Assembly (NCBI RefSeq): GCF_019710745.1
Contig: NZ_JAHKJW010000011.1
Coordinates: 119,328 to 183,327, forward strand
Source: Streptomyces beigongshangae
Lineage (GTDB): Bacteria > Actinomycetota > Actinomycetes > Streptomycetales > Streptomycetaceae
Direction: 5' to 3'
Length of the DNA stretch: 64,000 nt
A program made the translations under genes and the position numbers. Below the pieces are notes generated by a model. It was not told the origin of the DNA. It searched no databases and worked only from the letters and a program-made list of their open reading frames with translations. Each line of letters begins with the position of its first letter. Position 1 is the first letter of the stretch. Shown here piece after piece: positions 16,134-24,373 of this stretch.

Positions 16134-16406
16134 TCAGACCCGCGCCCGTCGGCGGATGGTGACCACGCGCAGCCCCAGGGCGACGGCCAGCAGGACCCAG
16201 GCCACGGCGGAATAGACCCAGTCGGTCGTCCCGTTCGTGGCGCCGACGACGCTCCACACCGCCCACAGGGCCAGCACGGTGCACAGCGCGGTCCACGCGA
16301 TGTCCATGAGGCGGACCCGCAGTTGCCCGCGCTGCCTGGTGCCGCGCTCCAGGGTGCCCAGCTCGGACACCTCGGTCGTCTCCGGTACTCCGCCTCGCGC
16401 TGTCAT
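16134..16406 (-). CDS. Small integral membrane protein, unknown function
   Basis: Ninety residues: a polar N-terminus (~1-30) followed by two transmembrane helices (DIAWTALCTVLALWAVWSVV and WVYSAVAWVLLAVALGLRVV) and a short basic tail. AAGGGAGG lies just before the ATG at 16406, so translation is credible. I do not recognise a family. It is convergent with the HEAT-like pseudogene and divergent from phoD. Confidence 0.68.
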   Translation of the reverse strand: MTARGGVPETTEVSELGTLERGTRQRGQLRVRLMDIAWTALCTVLALWAVWSVVGATNGTTDWVYSAVAWVLLAVALGLRVVTIRRRARV

Positions 16407-16450
16407 GACGCGCCTCCCTTTCCGCTCGTGTCCCGCTCGCCCGTACGTCC

Positions 16451-16470
16451 GCGTGTGTTCGCGTGTGTTC
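16451..16470. repeat. 10-bp direct repeat upstream of phoD
   Basis: GCGTGTGTTC occurs twice in immediate succession in the 349-bp gap (16407-16755) between the small membrane gene and phoD. Streptomyces PHO boxes are 11-bp direct repeats of a GTTCACC type; period and sequence here do not fit well, so no PhoP site is claimed. Nothing else in this gap is clear. Confidence 0.5.
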
Positions 16471-16755
16471 GCGCGGTGCCGCCGTGCTCCTACGGTGTTT
16501 GCGCCTACCCCCGGCCACGGCCCACAACCTGCCAAGACTTCTCCGGCAAACGGAAGTTCGCAGTCCGGGCGCGCGGCGCCACCGGGTGGCGCCGCGGAAC
16601 GACCCCGCACGTCCGCCGCGCGGAGGCTCACCGGGCCCCGCGCCTGCCGGATTTGTGAGCTTTATCTGTTTAGCATGCAGTGATCCACACGCCGCGGTCC
16701 CCGCCGCACGCAGTCCGTGGGTCCGCTGTGCCGTCAACCGCGAAAGGAGGCCTCT

Positions 16756-18420
16756 ATGGCCCCGGCAGGCCGTCGCAGAGCGCTGACGCAGGACACCTCG
16801 TCACGACACGACCCCGAATTGCGTGCCGCCGCCCGGCATTTCGGACGACGCCGCTTCTTCTCGGTCACCGCCGCGGCCGCCGCCCTCGCCTTCGCCGCCG
16901 ACCTGCCCGCCCGGGGCGTGGCCGCGGGCACCGAGCTCGACGCGGCCAGGATCCCCGACGACCCGTTCACGCTCGGCATCGCCTCCGGAGACCCCCTGCC
17001 CGGCTCCGTGGTGCTGTGGAGCCGGCTCGCGCCCGACCCGTACGAGCCGGACGGCGGCCTGCCCGGGCAGTACGTGCCCGTCCAGTGGGAGCTGGCCGCC
17101 GACGAGCGCTTCGCCACGATCGTCCGCAGGGGCCTGGCCATTGCCTATCCGGAGTACAACCACAGCCTGCACGTCGAGGTCGAAGGTCTGGAGCCCGGCC
17201 GCGTCTACTACTACCGGTTCAGGGCCGGCAGCTGGATCAGCGGCACCGGCCGCACCCGCACGGCACCCGCCACCACGGCCGCCGCCGCGGAACTCACGTA
17301 CGCGGCCGTGGCCTGCCAGGCCTACCACGACGGGTACTTCACGGTGCACCGTCATCTGGCCCAGGACGACGTCGACGTGGTCTTCCACCTCGGCGACTAC
17401 CTGTACGAGTACGCCGTGAACTCCGCGGGCGGCGCACGCGAGTACACCGACCGGAAACTGCCCGACCTCTTCAACCGCGAGGCCAGGACCCTCGACGACT
17501 ACCGGCTGCGCTACGCCCTCTACAAGAGCGATCCGGACCTCCGGGCGGCGCACGCGGCGCACCCGTTCGTCGTCACCTGGGACGACCACGAGACCGAGAA
17601 CAACTACGCGGGCGCGATCAGCGAGAACAACGACCCGCCGCAGGAGTTCCTGCTGCGGCGCGCGGCCGCCTACCGTGCCTACTGGGAGAACCAGCCCCTG
17701 CGCGGCGCGCAGCAGCCCAGCGGCCCGGACATGCAGCTCTACCGCCGGCTCCGGTGGGGCACGCTCGCGCAGTTCGACGTCCTGGACACCCGGCAGTACC
17801 GCTCCGACCAGGCGTACGGGGACACCCTGCACCCGCCCGGCCCCGAGTCGGACGACCCGGCGCGCACGATCACGGGGGCGACGCAGGAGAGGTGGCTGAT
17901 CGACGGCTGGCGCGACTCGGGCGCCCTGTGGAACGTCATGACGCAGCAGGTCTGCTTCTCGCAGCGCAGGTTCGACGTCGGCGACGGGGCGAGGACGTCC
18001 ATGGACGCCTGGGACGGCTACCGGGCCTCGCGGCGGCGGGTCCTCGACGGCGCGAAGTCGGCCGGGGTCGACAACCTGGTGGTCATGACGGGGGACGTGC
18101 ACGTCGGGTACGCCTTCGACATCAAGGAGGACTTCGACGACCCGGCGTCCACGACGCTGGGCTCGGAGATCGTCGCCACCTCGGTGGCGAGCGGCAAGGA
18201 CGGCGCGGAGAAGCCGGGCAACTGGGACACGTACATGAAGGCCAACCCGCATCTGAAGTTCTACAACGGCCGGCGCGGCTACGTACGGGTCACCGTGGAC
18301 CGGCAGCAGGCGCGGGCCGACTACCGGACGGTCCCGGCCGTGACGACGCCGGGCGCGCCGGTCACGACCGCCGCGTCCTTCGTGACCGAGGCGGGCAGAC
18401 CGGGCCTCGAACCCGTCTGA
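16756..18420 (+). CDS. phoD: PhoD-type alkaline phosphatase, Tat-secreted
   Basis: 554 residues with a twin-arginine signal (FGRRRFFSVTAAAAALAFA, ~32-50) for folded export. The mature part has a short N-terminal Ig-like domain (~75-180) and the PhoD metallophosphatase domain with AAVACQAYHDGYF, FHLGDYLYEYA, VVTWDDHETENNYAG and MTGDVHVGYAFD, the Fe/Ca-binding residues of PhoD phosphodiesterase/phosphatase. It releases phosphate from organic esters outside the cell. AAAGGAGG sits just before ATG 16756. PhoR-PhoP control is usual for the family but no clear PHO box was found. Confidence 0.94.
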   Translation: MAPAGRRRALTQDTSSRHDPELRAAARHFGRRRFFSVTAAAAALAFAADLPARGVAAGTELDAARIPDDPFTLGIASGDPLPGSVVLWSRLAPDPYEPDGGLPGQYVPVQWELAADERFATIVRRGLAIAYPEYNHSLHVEVEGLEPGRVYYYRFRAGSWISGTGRTRTAPATTAAAAELTYAAVACQAYHDGYFTVHRHLAQDDVDVVFHLGDYLYEYAVNSAGGAREYTDRKLPDLFNREARTLDDYRLRYALYKSDPDLRAAHAAHPFVVTWDDHETENNYAGAISENNDPPQEFLLRRAAAYRAYWENQPLRGAQQPSGPDMQLYRRLRWGTLAQFDVLDTRQYRSDQAYGDTLHPPGPESDDPARTITGATQERWLIDGWRDSGALWNVMTQQVCFSQRRFDVGDGARTSMDAWDGYRASRRRVLDGAKSAGVDNLVVMTGDVHVGYAFDIKEDFDDPASTTLGSEIVATSVASGKDGAEKPGNWDTYMKANPHLKFYNGRRGYVRVTVDRQQARADYRTVPAVTTPGAPVTTAASFVTEAGRPGLEPV

Positions 18421-18653
18421 CGGGGGGCGCCCCACTCGCCGGGGTTCTCCCGGAAGGGCCCGCCGGACGTCAGTACCCGGTGGGCCGGTCCCCCGGCATC
18501 CGGTACTCCGGCCTCCGGTACTCCGCCGGGCGGGTTCTTCGTGTGGTCCCGAAGCGTCGAACCGGGGACGAACGGACATGTTCCGGAACCGTGTCGGCAA
18601 GGTCTAGGTTCCCGTCGCCCTTCCGCCGCCGAGTCCCGGGCCCCCTGGCCCCC

Positions 18654-18692
18654 GAGCCCCGAGCCCTTGAGCCCCGAGCCCCCGAGCCCCGA
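18654..18692. repeat. Short GAGCCCC tandem repeats before the protease gene
   Basis: Five GAGCCCC-like 7-8 bp units lie just before the Shine-Dalgarno of the S1 protease. They would make the mRNA leader C-rich and single-stranded. The rest of the 289-bp gap 18421-18709 shows no gene. Confidence 0.55.
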
Positions 18693-18709
18693 GAACGAGG
18701 AGTCACCCG

Positions 18710-20083
18710 ATGGCCCACCGACACGTCCGCGCGACCGCCCGGACCGCCGCCCTGACCACGTTCGGCGCACTCGTGCTCACGGGACTGCCGGCGGTCGCGG
18801 CCGACGAGCCGCCCGCGCCGGCGATCTCCTCCGCCGCGCAGACGCTCGGCGCCGACAAGCCGTCGCCGGCCCTCCTGCGCGCGCTCCGGCGCGACCTGGG
18901 GCTGACGGACGCCCAGGCGAAGGCGCGGCTGGTGAACGAGGCGGAGGCGGGGACGCGCGCCGGCCGGATCCAGAACGCGCTGGGCAAGCGCTTCGCGGGC
19001 GCCTGGGTGCACGGCACGACCTCCGCCGGCCTGACCGTCGCGACCACCGACGCCGCGGGTGTCGCCGCCATCGAGGCCGACGGGGCGCAGGCGAAGGTCG
19101 TCGAGAACGCCCTTGAGGACCTGTCGACCGCCAGGGCGAAACTGGACTCAGCCGCCGCCGCGGTGGCGGGCAGGGGCCTCGACACACCGGTCCGGTACGT
19201 CGACGTACGGACCAACCGGGTGACGGTGCAGGCGACGAGCGCCGCGGCCGCCGACCGGCTCGTCGCCGCCGCCAGGATCGACCGGCGGCTCGTGGACATC
19301 AAGGTGTCGGCGGACCGGCCGCGCGCCCTGTACGACGTCCGGGGCGGCGACGCGTACCACATCGACGAGAAGGCCCGCTGCTCGGTCGGGTTCTCCGTGA
19401 CCAAGGAGGAGCGACAGGGGTTCGCCAGCGCAGGCCACTGCGGGAAGCCGGGTGCCAGGACCACCGGCTTCAACAAGGTCGCGCAGGGCACCTTCGAGGC
19501 ATCGGTCTTCCCCGGCAAGGACATGTCCTGGGTGAGCGTCAACAGCGAGTGGACCGCCACCCCCACCGTCAAGGGCGAGGGGGATACGGACGTCCAGGTC
19601 ACCGGCTCGGTGGAGGGGCTCGTGGGCGCGGCGATCTGCCGGTCCGGCTCCACCAGCGGCTGGCACTGCGGACAGATCGAGCAGCACAACACCAGCGTGA
19701 GCTACGCGGAGGGCGACATCAACGGGGTGACGCGCACGTCGGTGTGCGCGGAGCCCGGCGACTCCGGAGGGCCTTACCTCTCCGGCACCCAGGCCCAGGG
19801 CGTCACGTCCGGCGGATCCGGTGACTGCAAGAACGGCGGCACCACCTTCCACCAGCCCGTCAACCCGCTGCTGACGGAGTTCGGGCTCACGCTGAAGACC
19901 GCCGGCGGCGAGGGTACGCCCGGAGCCCAGGACGGCCCCCCGGACAGCTGGAGCGCGGGCAGGGTCTACGGGACCGGCGTACGGGTGACCTACGACGGCG
20001 TGACCTACGCGTGCCTGCAGCCGCACCAGGCGCAGGGCGGCTGGCGGCCCGCTCTGACGCCGGCCCTGTGGCAGCGGGTCTGA
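18710..20083 (+). CDS. Streptogrisin C-like S1 serine protease with chitin-binding domain
   Basis: 457 residues: Sec signal peptide (~1-30), an alpha-lytic-protease-type prodomain (~40-200, LTDAQAKARLVNEAEAG), a chymotrypsin-like protease (~215-400) with SAGHCG (His), KDMSWV (Asp) and GDSGGP (Ser), and a C-terminal carbohydrate-binding module of the CBM5/12 type (WSAGRVYGTGVRVTYDG ... ALWQRV). That architecture is the one known for streptogrisin C of S. griseus. The prodomain acts as a folding chaperone and is removed. The product is an extracellular protease tethered to chitin. GAGGAG precedes ATG 18710, and a 19-bp stem follows the gene. Confidence 0.93.
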   Translation: MAHRHVRATARTAALTTFGALVLTGLPAVAADEPPAPAISSAAQTLGADKPSPALLRALRRDLGLTDAQAKARLVNEAEAGTRAGRIQNALGKRFAGAWVHGTTSAGLTVATTDAAGVAAIEADGAQAKVVENALEDLSTARAKLDSAAAAVAGRGLDTPVRYVDVRTNRVTVQATSAAAADRLVAAARIDRRLVDIKVSADRPRALYDVRGGDAYHIDEKARCSVGFSVTKEERQGFASAGHCGKPGARTTGFNKVAQGTFEASVFPGKDMSWVSVNSEWTATPTVKGEGDTDVQVTGSVEGLVGAAICRSGSTSGWHCGQIEQHNTSVSYAEGDINGVTRTSVCAEPGDSGGPYLSGTQAQGVTSGGSGDCKNGGTTFHQPVNPLLTEFGLTLKTAGGEGTPGAQDGPPDSWSAGRVYGTGVRVTYDGVTYACLQPHQAQGGWRPALTPALWQRV

Positions 20084-20099
20084 CCCGCACCGCATTGCC

Positions 20100-20141
20100 G
20101 CGGGGAGGGGCCCGGGTCGGTGGACCCGGGCCCCTCCCCGC
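20100..20141. terminator. Bidirectional 19-bp hairpin between convergent protease and hydrolase genes
   Basis: Arms 20100-20118 and 20123-20141 (GCGGGGAGGGGCCCGGGTC and its complement) are perfect, with a GGTG loop. It starts 17 bp after the protease stop and ends 39 bp from the opposite stop. Confidence 0.85.
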
Positions 20142-20179
20142 TCCGCGGCCGTGGTCGCGGTCGTGGTCCGGCCCGCGGC

Positions 20180-21265
20180 TCACTCCGCCAGCAGCGCGTA
20201 CGCCGTCGCCACGAACGTCTCCCCGGAACGGAAGCGGCGGTTGCACACGGCGGCCAGCGCCGTTCCGGTGTCGGGCCGGAACCCCAGGAACGCCTGCTGG
20301 CCGAGGGTGGCCCCGCAGTGGAAGTACAGGGGACCGTGCTCGGTGACGTGCTGGAACCAGCCCACCGTGTGCAGGTGCCGGTGTCCCCGGCCGCGCCGCA
20401 GGACCGGGCGGCGCACCGCCCGCAGCGCCCCGGCCAGGGGCCGGCCCGACGGCTCCAGATGGGCTTCGAGGAACGTCAGCAGGTCGTGGGGGGTGGTTCG
20501 GACGGCGCCCGCCGACCGGAAGCCGCCGACGGCCAGCGGGGGCGTGGGCGTCACGCCGTCCTCGCGGTGCCCGGTCGCGTCGGTGTCCGCACCGCCGGCC
20601 CGCAGGGCGGTGCCGCCCAGCCCCAGCGGCCGCAGCACCCGGCCGGTGAGCAGGTCGTCCCAGGGGGTCGCGGTGGCGGCGGCCAGCGCGTGGCCGAGCA
20701 CGGCGACACCGAAGTTGGAGTAGTGCCAGCGGGTGCCGGGCCGGCGGCGCTGCCGGCGGCGCAGGAAGGCGTCGACCACCCGCTGGTCCGGATAGCCGGC
20801 GTAGGGGTTGGCGCGGTGCCCGGGCAGGACCCGCGGGAAGAAGTCGACGGGCAGGGCGGGCAGTCCGGACGTGTGGGTGACCAGGTGGGCGAGGGTGACG
20901 GGGTTCCTGCCGACGCGGCGGCCCCGGTCGAGACAGGCGGCGGCGGGCTCACCCGCGGACAGGACGCCCGACTCGGTCAGCTGGGCCAGGAGCAGTCCGG
21001 TGAACGTCTTGGAGGCCGAGCCGATCTCGTAGCGCAGCCGGTCGCGGGGCACGGGCGGGGGCGGCCCGGTGCCGCCGCAGCGCACGGTCCGCCGGCCGTC
21101 CTGGGAGAGGGCGAGGACGACGTCGGGCGCGCCCACGGTGCTGATGGCGTCGTCGAGCCGCCGCCGCACGGCCCCGTCGTCAGGCCGTGTCCGTGGCGAC
21201 GGGCGCCGGGGCGGGAGTACGCCGGTGACGTGGAACGGATCGCCGGGCCAGGGCCGGGACGTCAT
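20180..21265 (-). CDS. Serine hydrolase of the beta-lactamase / class C penicillin-binding protein family
   Basis: About 361 residues with the three motifs of the family: SASKTFTG (SxxK nucleophile), YSNFG (YxN) and HCGATLG (HxG, replacing KTG). There is no signal peptide, so it probably acts in the cytoplasm as an esterase, peptidase or acyltransferase. It is the last gene of a five-gene minus-strand operon, and its ATG overlaps the TGA of the DUF6895-like gene upstream. With a small peptide at the head of the operon, a processing or tailoring role is possible; that is inference. A strong hairpin follows the gene. Confidence 0.85.
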   Translation of the reverse strand: MTSRPWPGDPFHVTGVLPPRRPSPRTRPDDGAVRRRLDDAISTVGAPDVVLALSQDGRRTVRCGGTGPPPPVPRDRLRYEIGSASKTFTGLLLAQLTESGVLSAGEPAAACLDRGRRVGRNPVTLAHLVTHTSGLPALPVDFFPRVLPGHRANPYAGYPDQRVVDAFLRRRQRRRPGTRWHYSNFGVAVLGHALAAATATPWDDLLTGRVLRPLGLGGTALRAGGADTDATGHREDGVTPTPPLAVGGFRSAGAVRTTPHDLLTFLEAHLEPSGRPLAGALRAVRRPVLRRGRGHRHLHTVGWFQHVTEHGPLYFHCGATLGQQAFLGFRPDTGTALAAVCNRRFRSGETFVATAYALLAE

Positions 21266-22185
21266 GCCGGCGCGTGGGTCAGCCGCGTCAGGGCGCGGGA
21301 GGTGGCCAGCGTGGAGGCGAAGGCGGCGACCAGCGTCGGATGATAGACGAGGTCGAACAGCTCGTCGGGGTCCTCGTCGTCGGGCATGGTGCGCACGGCC
21401 GGCACCGCGCCGTCGGGTTGCTGGGCGGCGGCGAGCCCCTCCCAGGCGCGCTCGTCCAGGGTGGGGCGCGGCAGGCACGCGTCGACGGCGAGCAGTTCGC
21501 CTAGCAGGTCCCAGCGCCGCAGGTCGAGCCAGTCGTCCAGCCAGGCCGGCAGCCAGGTGGCCAGATAGTCGGCGAGGGGTGTCGGCAGGCCGCCGGGCTC
21601 CTCCCCCCAGTCGGTGAGGTGGAAGACCGTGTGCGTGATGTCGTAGGCGAGGTGGCCTTCCACGGTCCAGGGTTCGGGTGTGCGCCCCAGCCAGGTCCTG
21701 CCGACGACCTCGGACTCCGGCGGCTGGGGAGGCAGTCCGAAACGGCGCTGGAAGGCGGACAGCCCGAGGCGGCGCACCGGCGACAACTCGTGGGCGGCGT
21801 AGCTCTCCAGACGATGGTTGAACCGGAAGGTCTGCTCGATCCCCGGGTGGCTGTAGCCCAGCTCCTTGAAGGGAAGGTAGACCTCGAAGGGGACGGGGGA
21901 GAAGGGTTCGAGGCGCTGGCCGTGGACCAGCATCCGGCCGCCGTCCAGCGTGTGGGCCCAGGCGTGGTCGAGCAACTGCCGTGCCAGCTGTGTCTGACGG
22001 GACCCGGCTACCCCTTCGCGGAACAGCACTTTGCAGATGACGGCCAGTTCCCCGACCGGCTTGAACCGCTCCAGGAAGCCGACCTCCGGGTCGACGTCCT
22101 CCTCCAGGCGGAACCCGGCGCGGTGGGCGTGCAGCCACTCCAGGGCGCCGGTCCCGACGGTGTGGATGAGACGGGTGTCGGTCAT
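21262..22185 (-). CDS. DUF6895-like protein, copy 2
   Basis: 307 residues, soluble, no signal peptide and no known catalytic motif. It shares with the neighbouring gene an N-terminal helix (GALEWLHAHRAGFRLEED), a central HTVFHLTDWG and an aromatic WLPAWLDDWLDLRRWDLLGE. The regular tryptophan/histidine spacing suggests an all-helical fold. I associate it from memory with DUF6895, unverified. The start overlaps the preceding stop (ATGA) and the stop overlaps the following start, giving tight coupling in the operon. Confidence 0.75.
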   Translation of the reverse strand: MTDTRLIHTVGTGALEWLHAHRAGFRLEEDVDPEVGFLERFKPVGELAVICKVLFREGVAGSRQTQLARQLLDHAWAHTLDGGRMLVHGQRLEPFSPVPFEVYLPFKELGYSHPGIEQTFRFNHRLESYAAHELSPVRRLGLSAFQRRFGLPPQPPESEVVGRTWLGRTPEPWTVEGHLAYDITHTVFHLTDWGEEPGGLPTPLADYLATWLPAWLDDWLDLRRWDLLGELLAVDACLPRPTLDERAWEGLAAAQQPDGAVPAVRTMPDDEDPDELFDLVYHPTLVAAFASTLATSRALTRLTHAPA

Positions 22186-23186
22186 CTCGTCCTTCCTCGC
22201 CCCGCCCGCCCCGGACGCGCCGCGTGTCCGGAGGCGTGCGGTTCCCGTGCCGCACCGGGGTTCCCGGTGCTCCCGGTGCTCTCGTCCAGATGGCGGGCGG
22301 TGAGCACGGCGGCGTAGGCCGTCATCAGGGTCGAGTGGTAGCAGCCGCTGAAATCCCGCGCGACCGGACGGCCCTCCCGTCCGGCGCCCTCCTCCGGGAC
22401 GGCCCCGGCCGTGTCCTGCGCCCGCGCGAGTTTCGTCCAGGACTCCCGCAGCATCGCCCGGTCCGGGGGACCGGGCAGGATGCCGGCCACGGCCAGCAGC
22501 TCGCAGCTCAGATCCCACCGCTCATGCTCCAGACAGGTGTCCAGCCAGGGCGGGAGCCACTGCCGGAGGTAGTCGGCGATGCGCGGGGGAACGCCCTGCG
22601 GAGCGAGGCCCCAGTCGCTGAGATGGAAGATCACGTGGGTGAGCGTGTAGCCGGCGTCCCGTTCGAACGTCCATGGCTCCGGCAGCCCGCTCAGCCAGGT
22701 GTGCCGCAGTGCCTGTGACACCTCGCCGTGCTGGGGGATGCCGCTGCGGCGCTCGGAGTTGAGGACGCCGAGGCGGCGGTTGGGCTGCTGCTCCGTCACC
22801 TGCCAGCTGCGGGTGCTGGCCACCGTCGCGGTGGCCCTCTCGTAACCGGGGTGACGCAGCCCGGCGGACGCGAACGCCGCGTAGATCTCCAGGGGATACG
22901 TCGCGAAGGGTTCCAGACGTTGCAGCTCGGCGAAGAGGTCGCCGTTCCTGACCTGCTGCCATGCGAAGGCCAGCAGGTCACAGGCGGTCTCGTGGAGCGG
23001 GCCGCCCGGTTCTGTGTGCCTGCGGATACTGACACACACCTGCGTCAGTTCGCCCAGGGGCTTCCAGGTGGAGTTCACGCTGCCGTGCTCGGCGAGCGCG
23101 TCCTCGCCGAGCACGAACGCGTCGCGGTGGGCGGACAGCCAGGACATCGCGGCCTCGCCCAGACCCCGGACGTCGCGCGCCCTCAC
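22182..23186 (-). CDS. DUF6895-like protein, copy 1
   Basis: 334 residues, paralogous to the next gene: GLGEAAMSWLSAHRDAFVLG, HVIFHLSDWGLAPQGVP and WLPPWLDTCLEHERWDLSCE align with the second copy. It carries an additional Gly/Arg-rich tail. The start is the GTG at 23186, overlapping the TGA of the unknown 236-residue gene (GTGA); its own TGA overlaps the next ATG. Two diverged copies side by side suggest a heterodimer or two steps on the same substrate. Function unknown. Confidence 0.75.
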   Translation of the reverse strand: MRARDVRGLGEAAMSWLSAHRDAFVLGEDALAEHGSVNSTWKPLGELTQVCVSIRRHTEPGGPLHETACDLLAFAWQQVRNGDLFAELQRLEPFATYPLEIYAAFASAGLRHPGYERATATVASTRSWQVTEQQPNRRLGVLNSERRSGIPQHGEVSQALRHTWLSGLPEPWTFERDAGYTLTHVIFHLSDWGLAPQGVPPRIADYLRQWLPPWLDTCLEHERWDLSCELLAVAGILPGPPDRAMLRESWTKLARAQDTAGAVPEEGAGREGRPVARDFSGCYHSTLMTAYAAVLTARHLDESTGSTGNPGAAREPHASGHAARPGRAGRGRTR

Positions 23187-23893
23187 ACCAGCACCCCGGC
23201 CCGCATCAGCCGCGCCGCCTCCACCTGCAGGGCCACGCGTGGATCGTCCCCGCCCATCTGCGCCACGAACTCGAGTCCGGTCAGCAGGCCGAGCGTTTCC
23301 GGGACGCCGTCGAGGAGGACCAGCCAGCGTCCCGCTCCCGCTGCCTGCAGCCAGTCCCGGCGACGGACCGCGCGGACGAACCCCCGGGCGACGTCGACCG
23401 GGCGGCCGCGGGCGACGCGGGCCACCGCGCAGTCCGCACCGGGAGTCGCGAGGGGGGCCAGCACGGCGAGTTGATGCGTCAGCGACTGCCACGGGGCGTC
23501 GTCGAGCCAGGTCGCCCGGGGTTCCGCCTCGTGACGGGAGGTGCCGTCGAAGGACGCACCCAGTCGAAGGAGTGTCCGCTGCATGGCCCAGTGGCTCCAC
23601 ACCGAAGCGGGAGAGGCGTTCTCGGCGGGCGGGTACGCGTGCACGGCCCGGCTGAACACGGCGAGGTCGTCGGGATCGGGAGACGTACGGCGCAGGACGC
23701 TCGGCAGGACGGCGTCGGCCCCCACCACCCGTACGGCGGCGAGGCCCGGGCCGTCGGTCGTGTCGGGGCCGTCGGCCCCCGTGACACTGCCGGCCAAGCG
23801 GAAGGGGCCCCCGCTCCGAAGAGCGGAGACCAATTCCAGGGTGAGGCCCTGCACCGCGTCCGCCAAAGGGGTCGAAGTGCCTGATCGCTCCAT
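23183..23893 (-). CDS. Unrecognised 236-residue protein in peptide-headed operon
   Basis: I do not recognise a family. It is predicted soluble, rich in Ala, Arg, Asp and Leu, with a possible helical C-terminal half (DVARGFVRAVRRRDWLQAAG and LETLGLL-like leucine spacing). The ATG is 12 bp downstream of the small peptide gene and its TGA overlaps the GTG of the first DUF6895-like gene. Its position, second in the operon and directly after the peptide, would fit a peptide-binding partner, but no sequence motif supports a specific activity. Confidence 0.75.
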   Translation of the reverse strand: MERSGTSTPLADAVQGLTLELVSALRSGGPFRLAGSVTGADGPDTTDGPGLAAVRVVGADAVLPSVLRRTSPDPDDLAVFSRAVHAYPPAENASPASVWSHWAMQRTLLRLGASFDGTSRHEAEPRATWLDDAPWQSLTHQLAVLAPLATPGADCAVARVARGRPVDVARGFVRAVRRRDWLQAAGAGRWLVLLDGVPETLGLLTGLEFVAQMGGDDPRVALQVEAARLMRAGVLV

Positions 23894-23905
23894 ATGACTG
23901 TCCCG

Positions 23906-24088
23906 TCAGCCCTTCTTCGGACGAGGGGTCGGAGGTGACAGCAGCAGCTGCGTCTTGGCGTCCAGCAGGGCGAGTGCGGCGCACTGGCGGCTGTCACGGT
24001 AGGAGCCGTCGGCCTCGATCGGGTCGAGAGCTGCCTCGACCTCCTGGATGTCGATGGACTGGTCGGTCAGGAACTCGGTGGAGTACAT
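23906..24088 (-). CDS. 60-residue peptide, first gene of the operon (possible precursor peptide)
   Basis: Sixty residues: an acidic N-terminal half (MYSTEFLTDQSIDIQEVEAA, LDPIEADGSYRD), a single cysteine (SRQCAALALLDAK) and a Pro/Lys-rich end (PPTPRPKKG). AAAGGAG lies seven bases before the ATG, so it is very probably translated. An acidic leader-like N-terminus followed by a distinct C-terminus is what a ribosomally made, modified peptide precursor can look like, but no lanthionine-, YcaO- or radical-SAM-type enzyme is nearby. It could equally be a small regulatory or carrier protein. It heads the operon ending at 20180. Confidence 0.7.
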   Translation of the reverse strand: MYSTEFLTDQSIDIQEVEAALDPIEADGSYRDSRQCAALALLDAKTQLLLSPPTPRPKKG

Positions 24089-24152
24089 ACCACCATCTCC
24101 TTTACGAGGGACGTGTTCTTCTCCGGTATGAGTGACCCCTTTCTGGTGACTT

Positions 24153-24193
24153 ATTCATAATAATTCGATTTGTCCTTTTAGTATGGTGTTCAA
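24153..24193 (-). promoter_or_regulatory. AT-rich promoter region of the peptide operon
   Basis: This is one of the most AT-rich spots in the window. On the minus strand TATTAT (24162-24157) is a possible -10, inside the palindrome TTATT-CAT-AATAA (24151-24163). No consensus -35 lies at the right distance (TTGAAC at 24193-24188 is too far), so an activator-dependent or alternative sigma promoter is plausible. Confidence 0.4.
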
Positions 24194-24197
24194 TCTT

Positions 24198-24263
24198 CTG
24201 CTGCCGGACTGCTGCCGGACTGCTGCCGGACTGCTGCCGGACTGCTGTCGGGCCGCTGCCGGA
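24198..24263. repeat. Six 11-bp direct repeats upstream of the peptide operon
   Basis: CTGCTGCCGGA is repeated exactly four times (24198-24208, 24209-24219, 24220-24230, 24231-24241), followed by two degenerate copies to 24263. The 11-bp period places every unit on the same DNA face. The array ends about 35 bp upstream of the AT-rich promoter of the operon, on the activator side. Confidence 0.85.
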
Positions 24264-24373
24264 CCGTCGCCGACCGGCCCGGCGGCCCGGTGACTCGACC
24301 GGGTGAGAGCGCGGTAATCCGGGTGCGGCGGGGTAAAGGGGGGTCGATCAGCCCCATTGAGAAGGAGCCGAGG

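Noticed and set aside
16451..16470. PHO box upstream of phoD
   Set aside because: The direct repeat has a 10-bp, not 11-bp, period and lacks the GTTCACC core.
20180..21265. Beta-lactamase conferring resistance
   Set aside because: It lacks a signal peptide and has HCG instead of KTG; it is better described as a class C PBP-like hydrolase or esterase.
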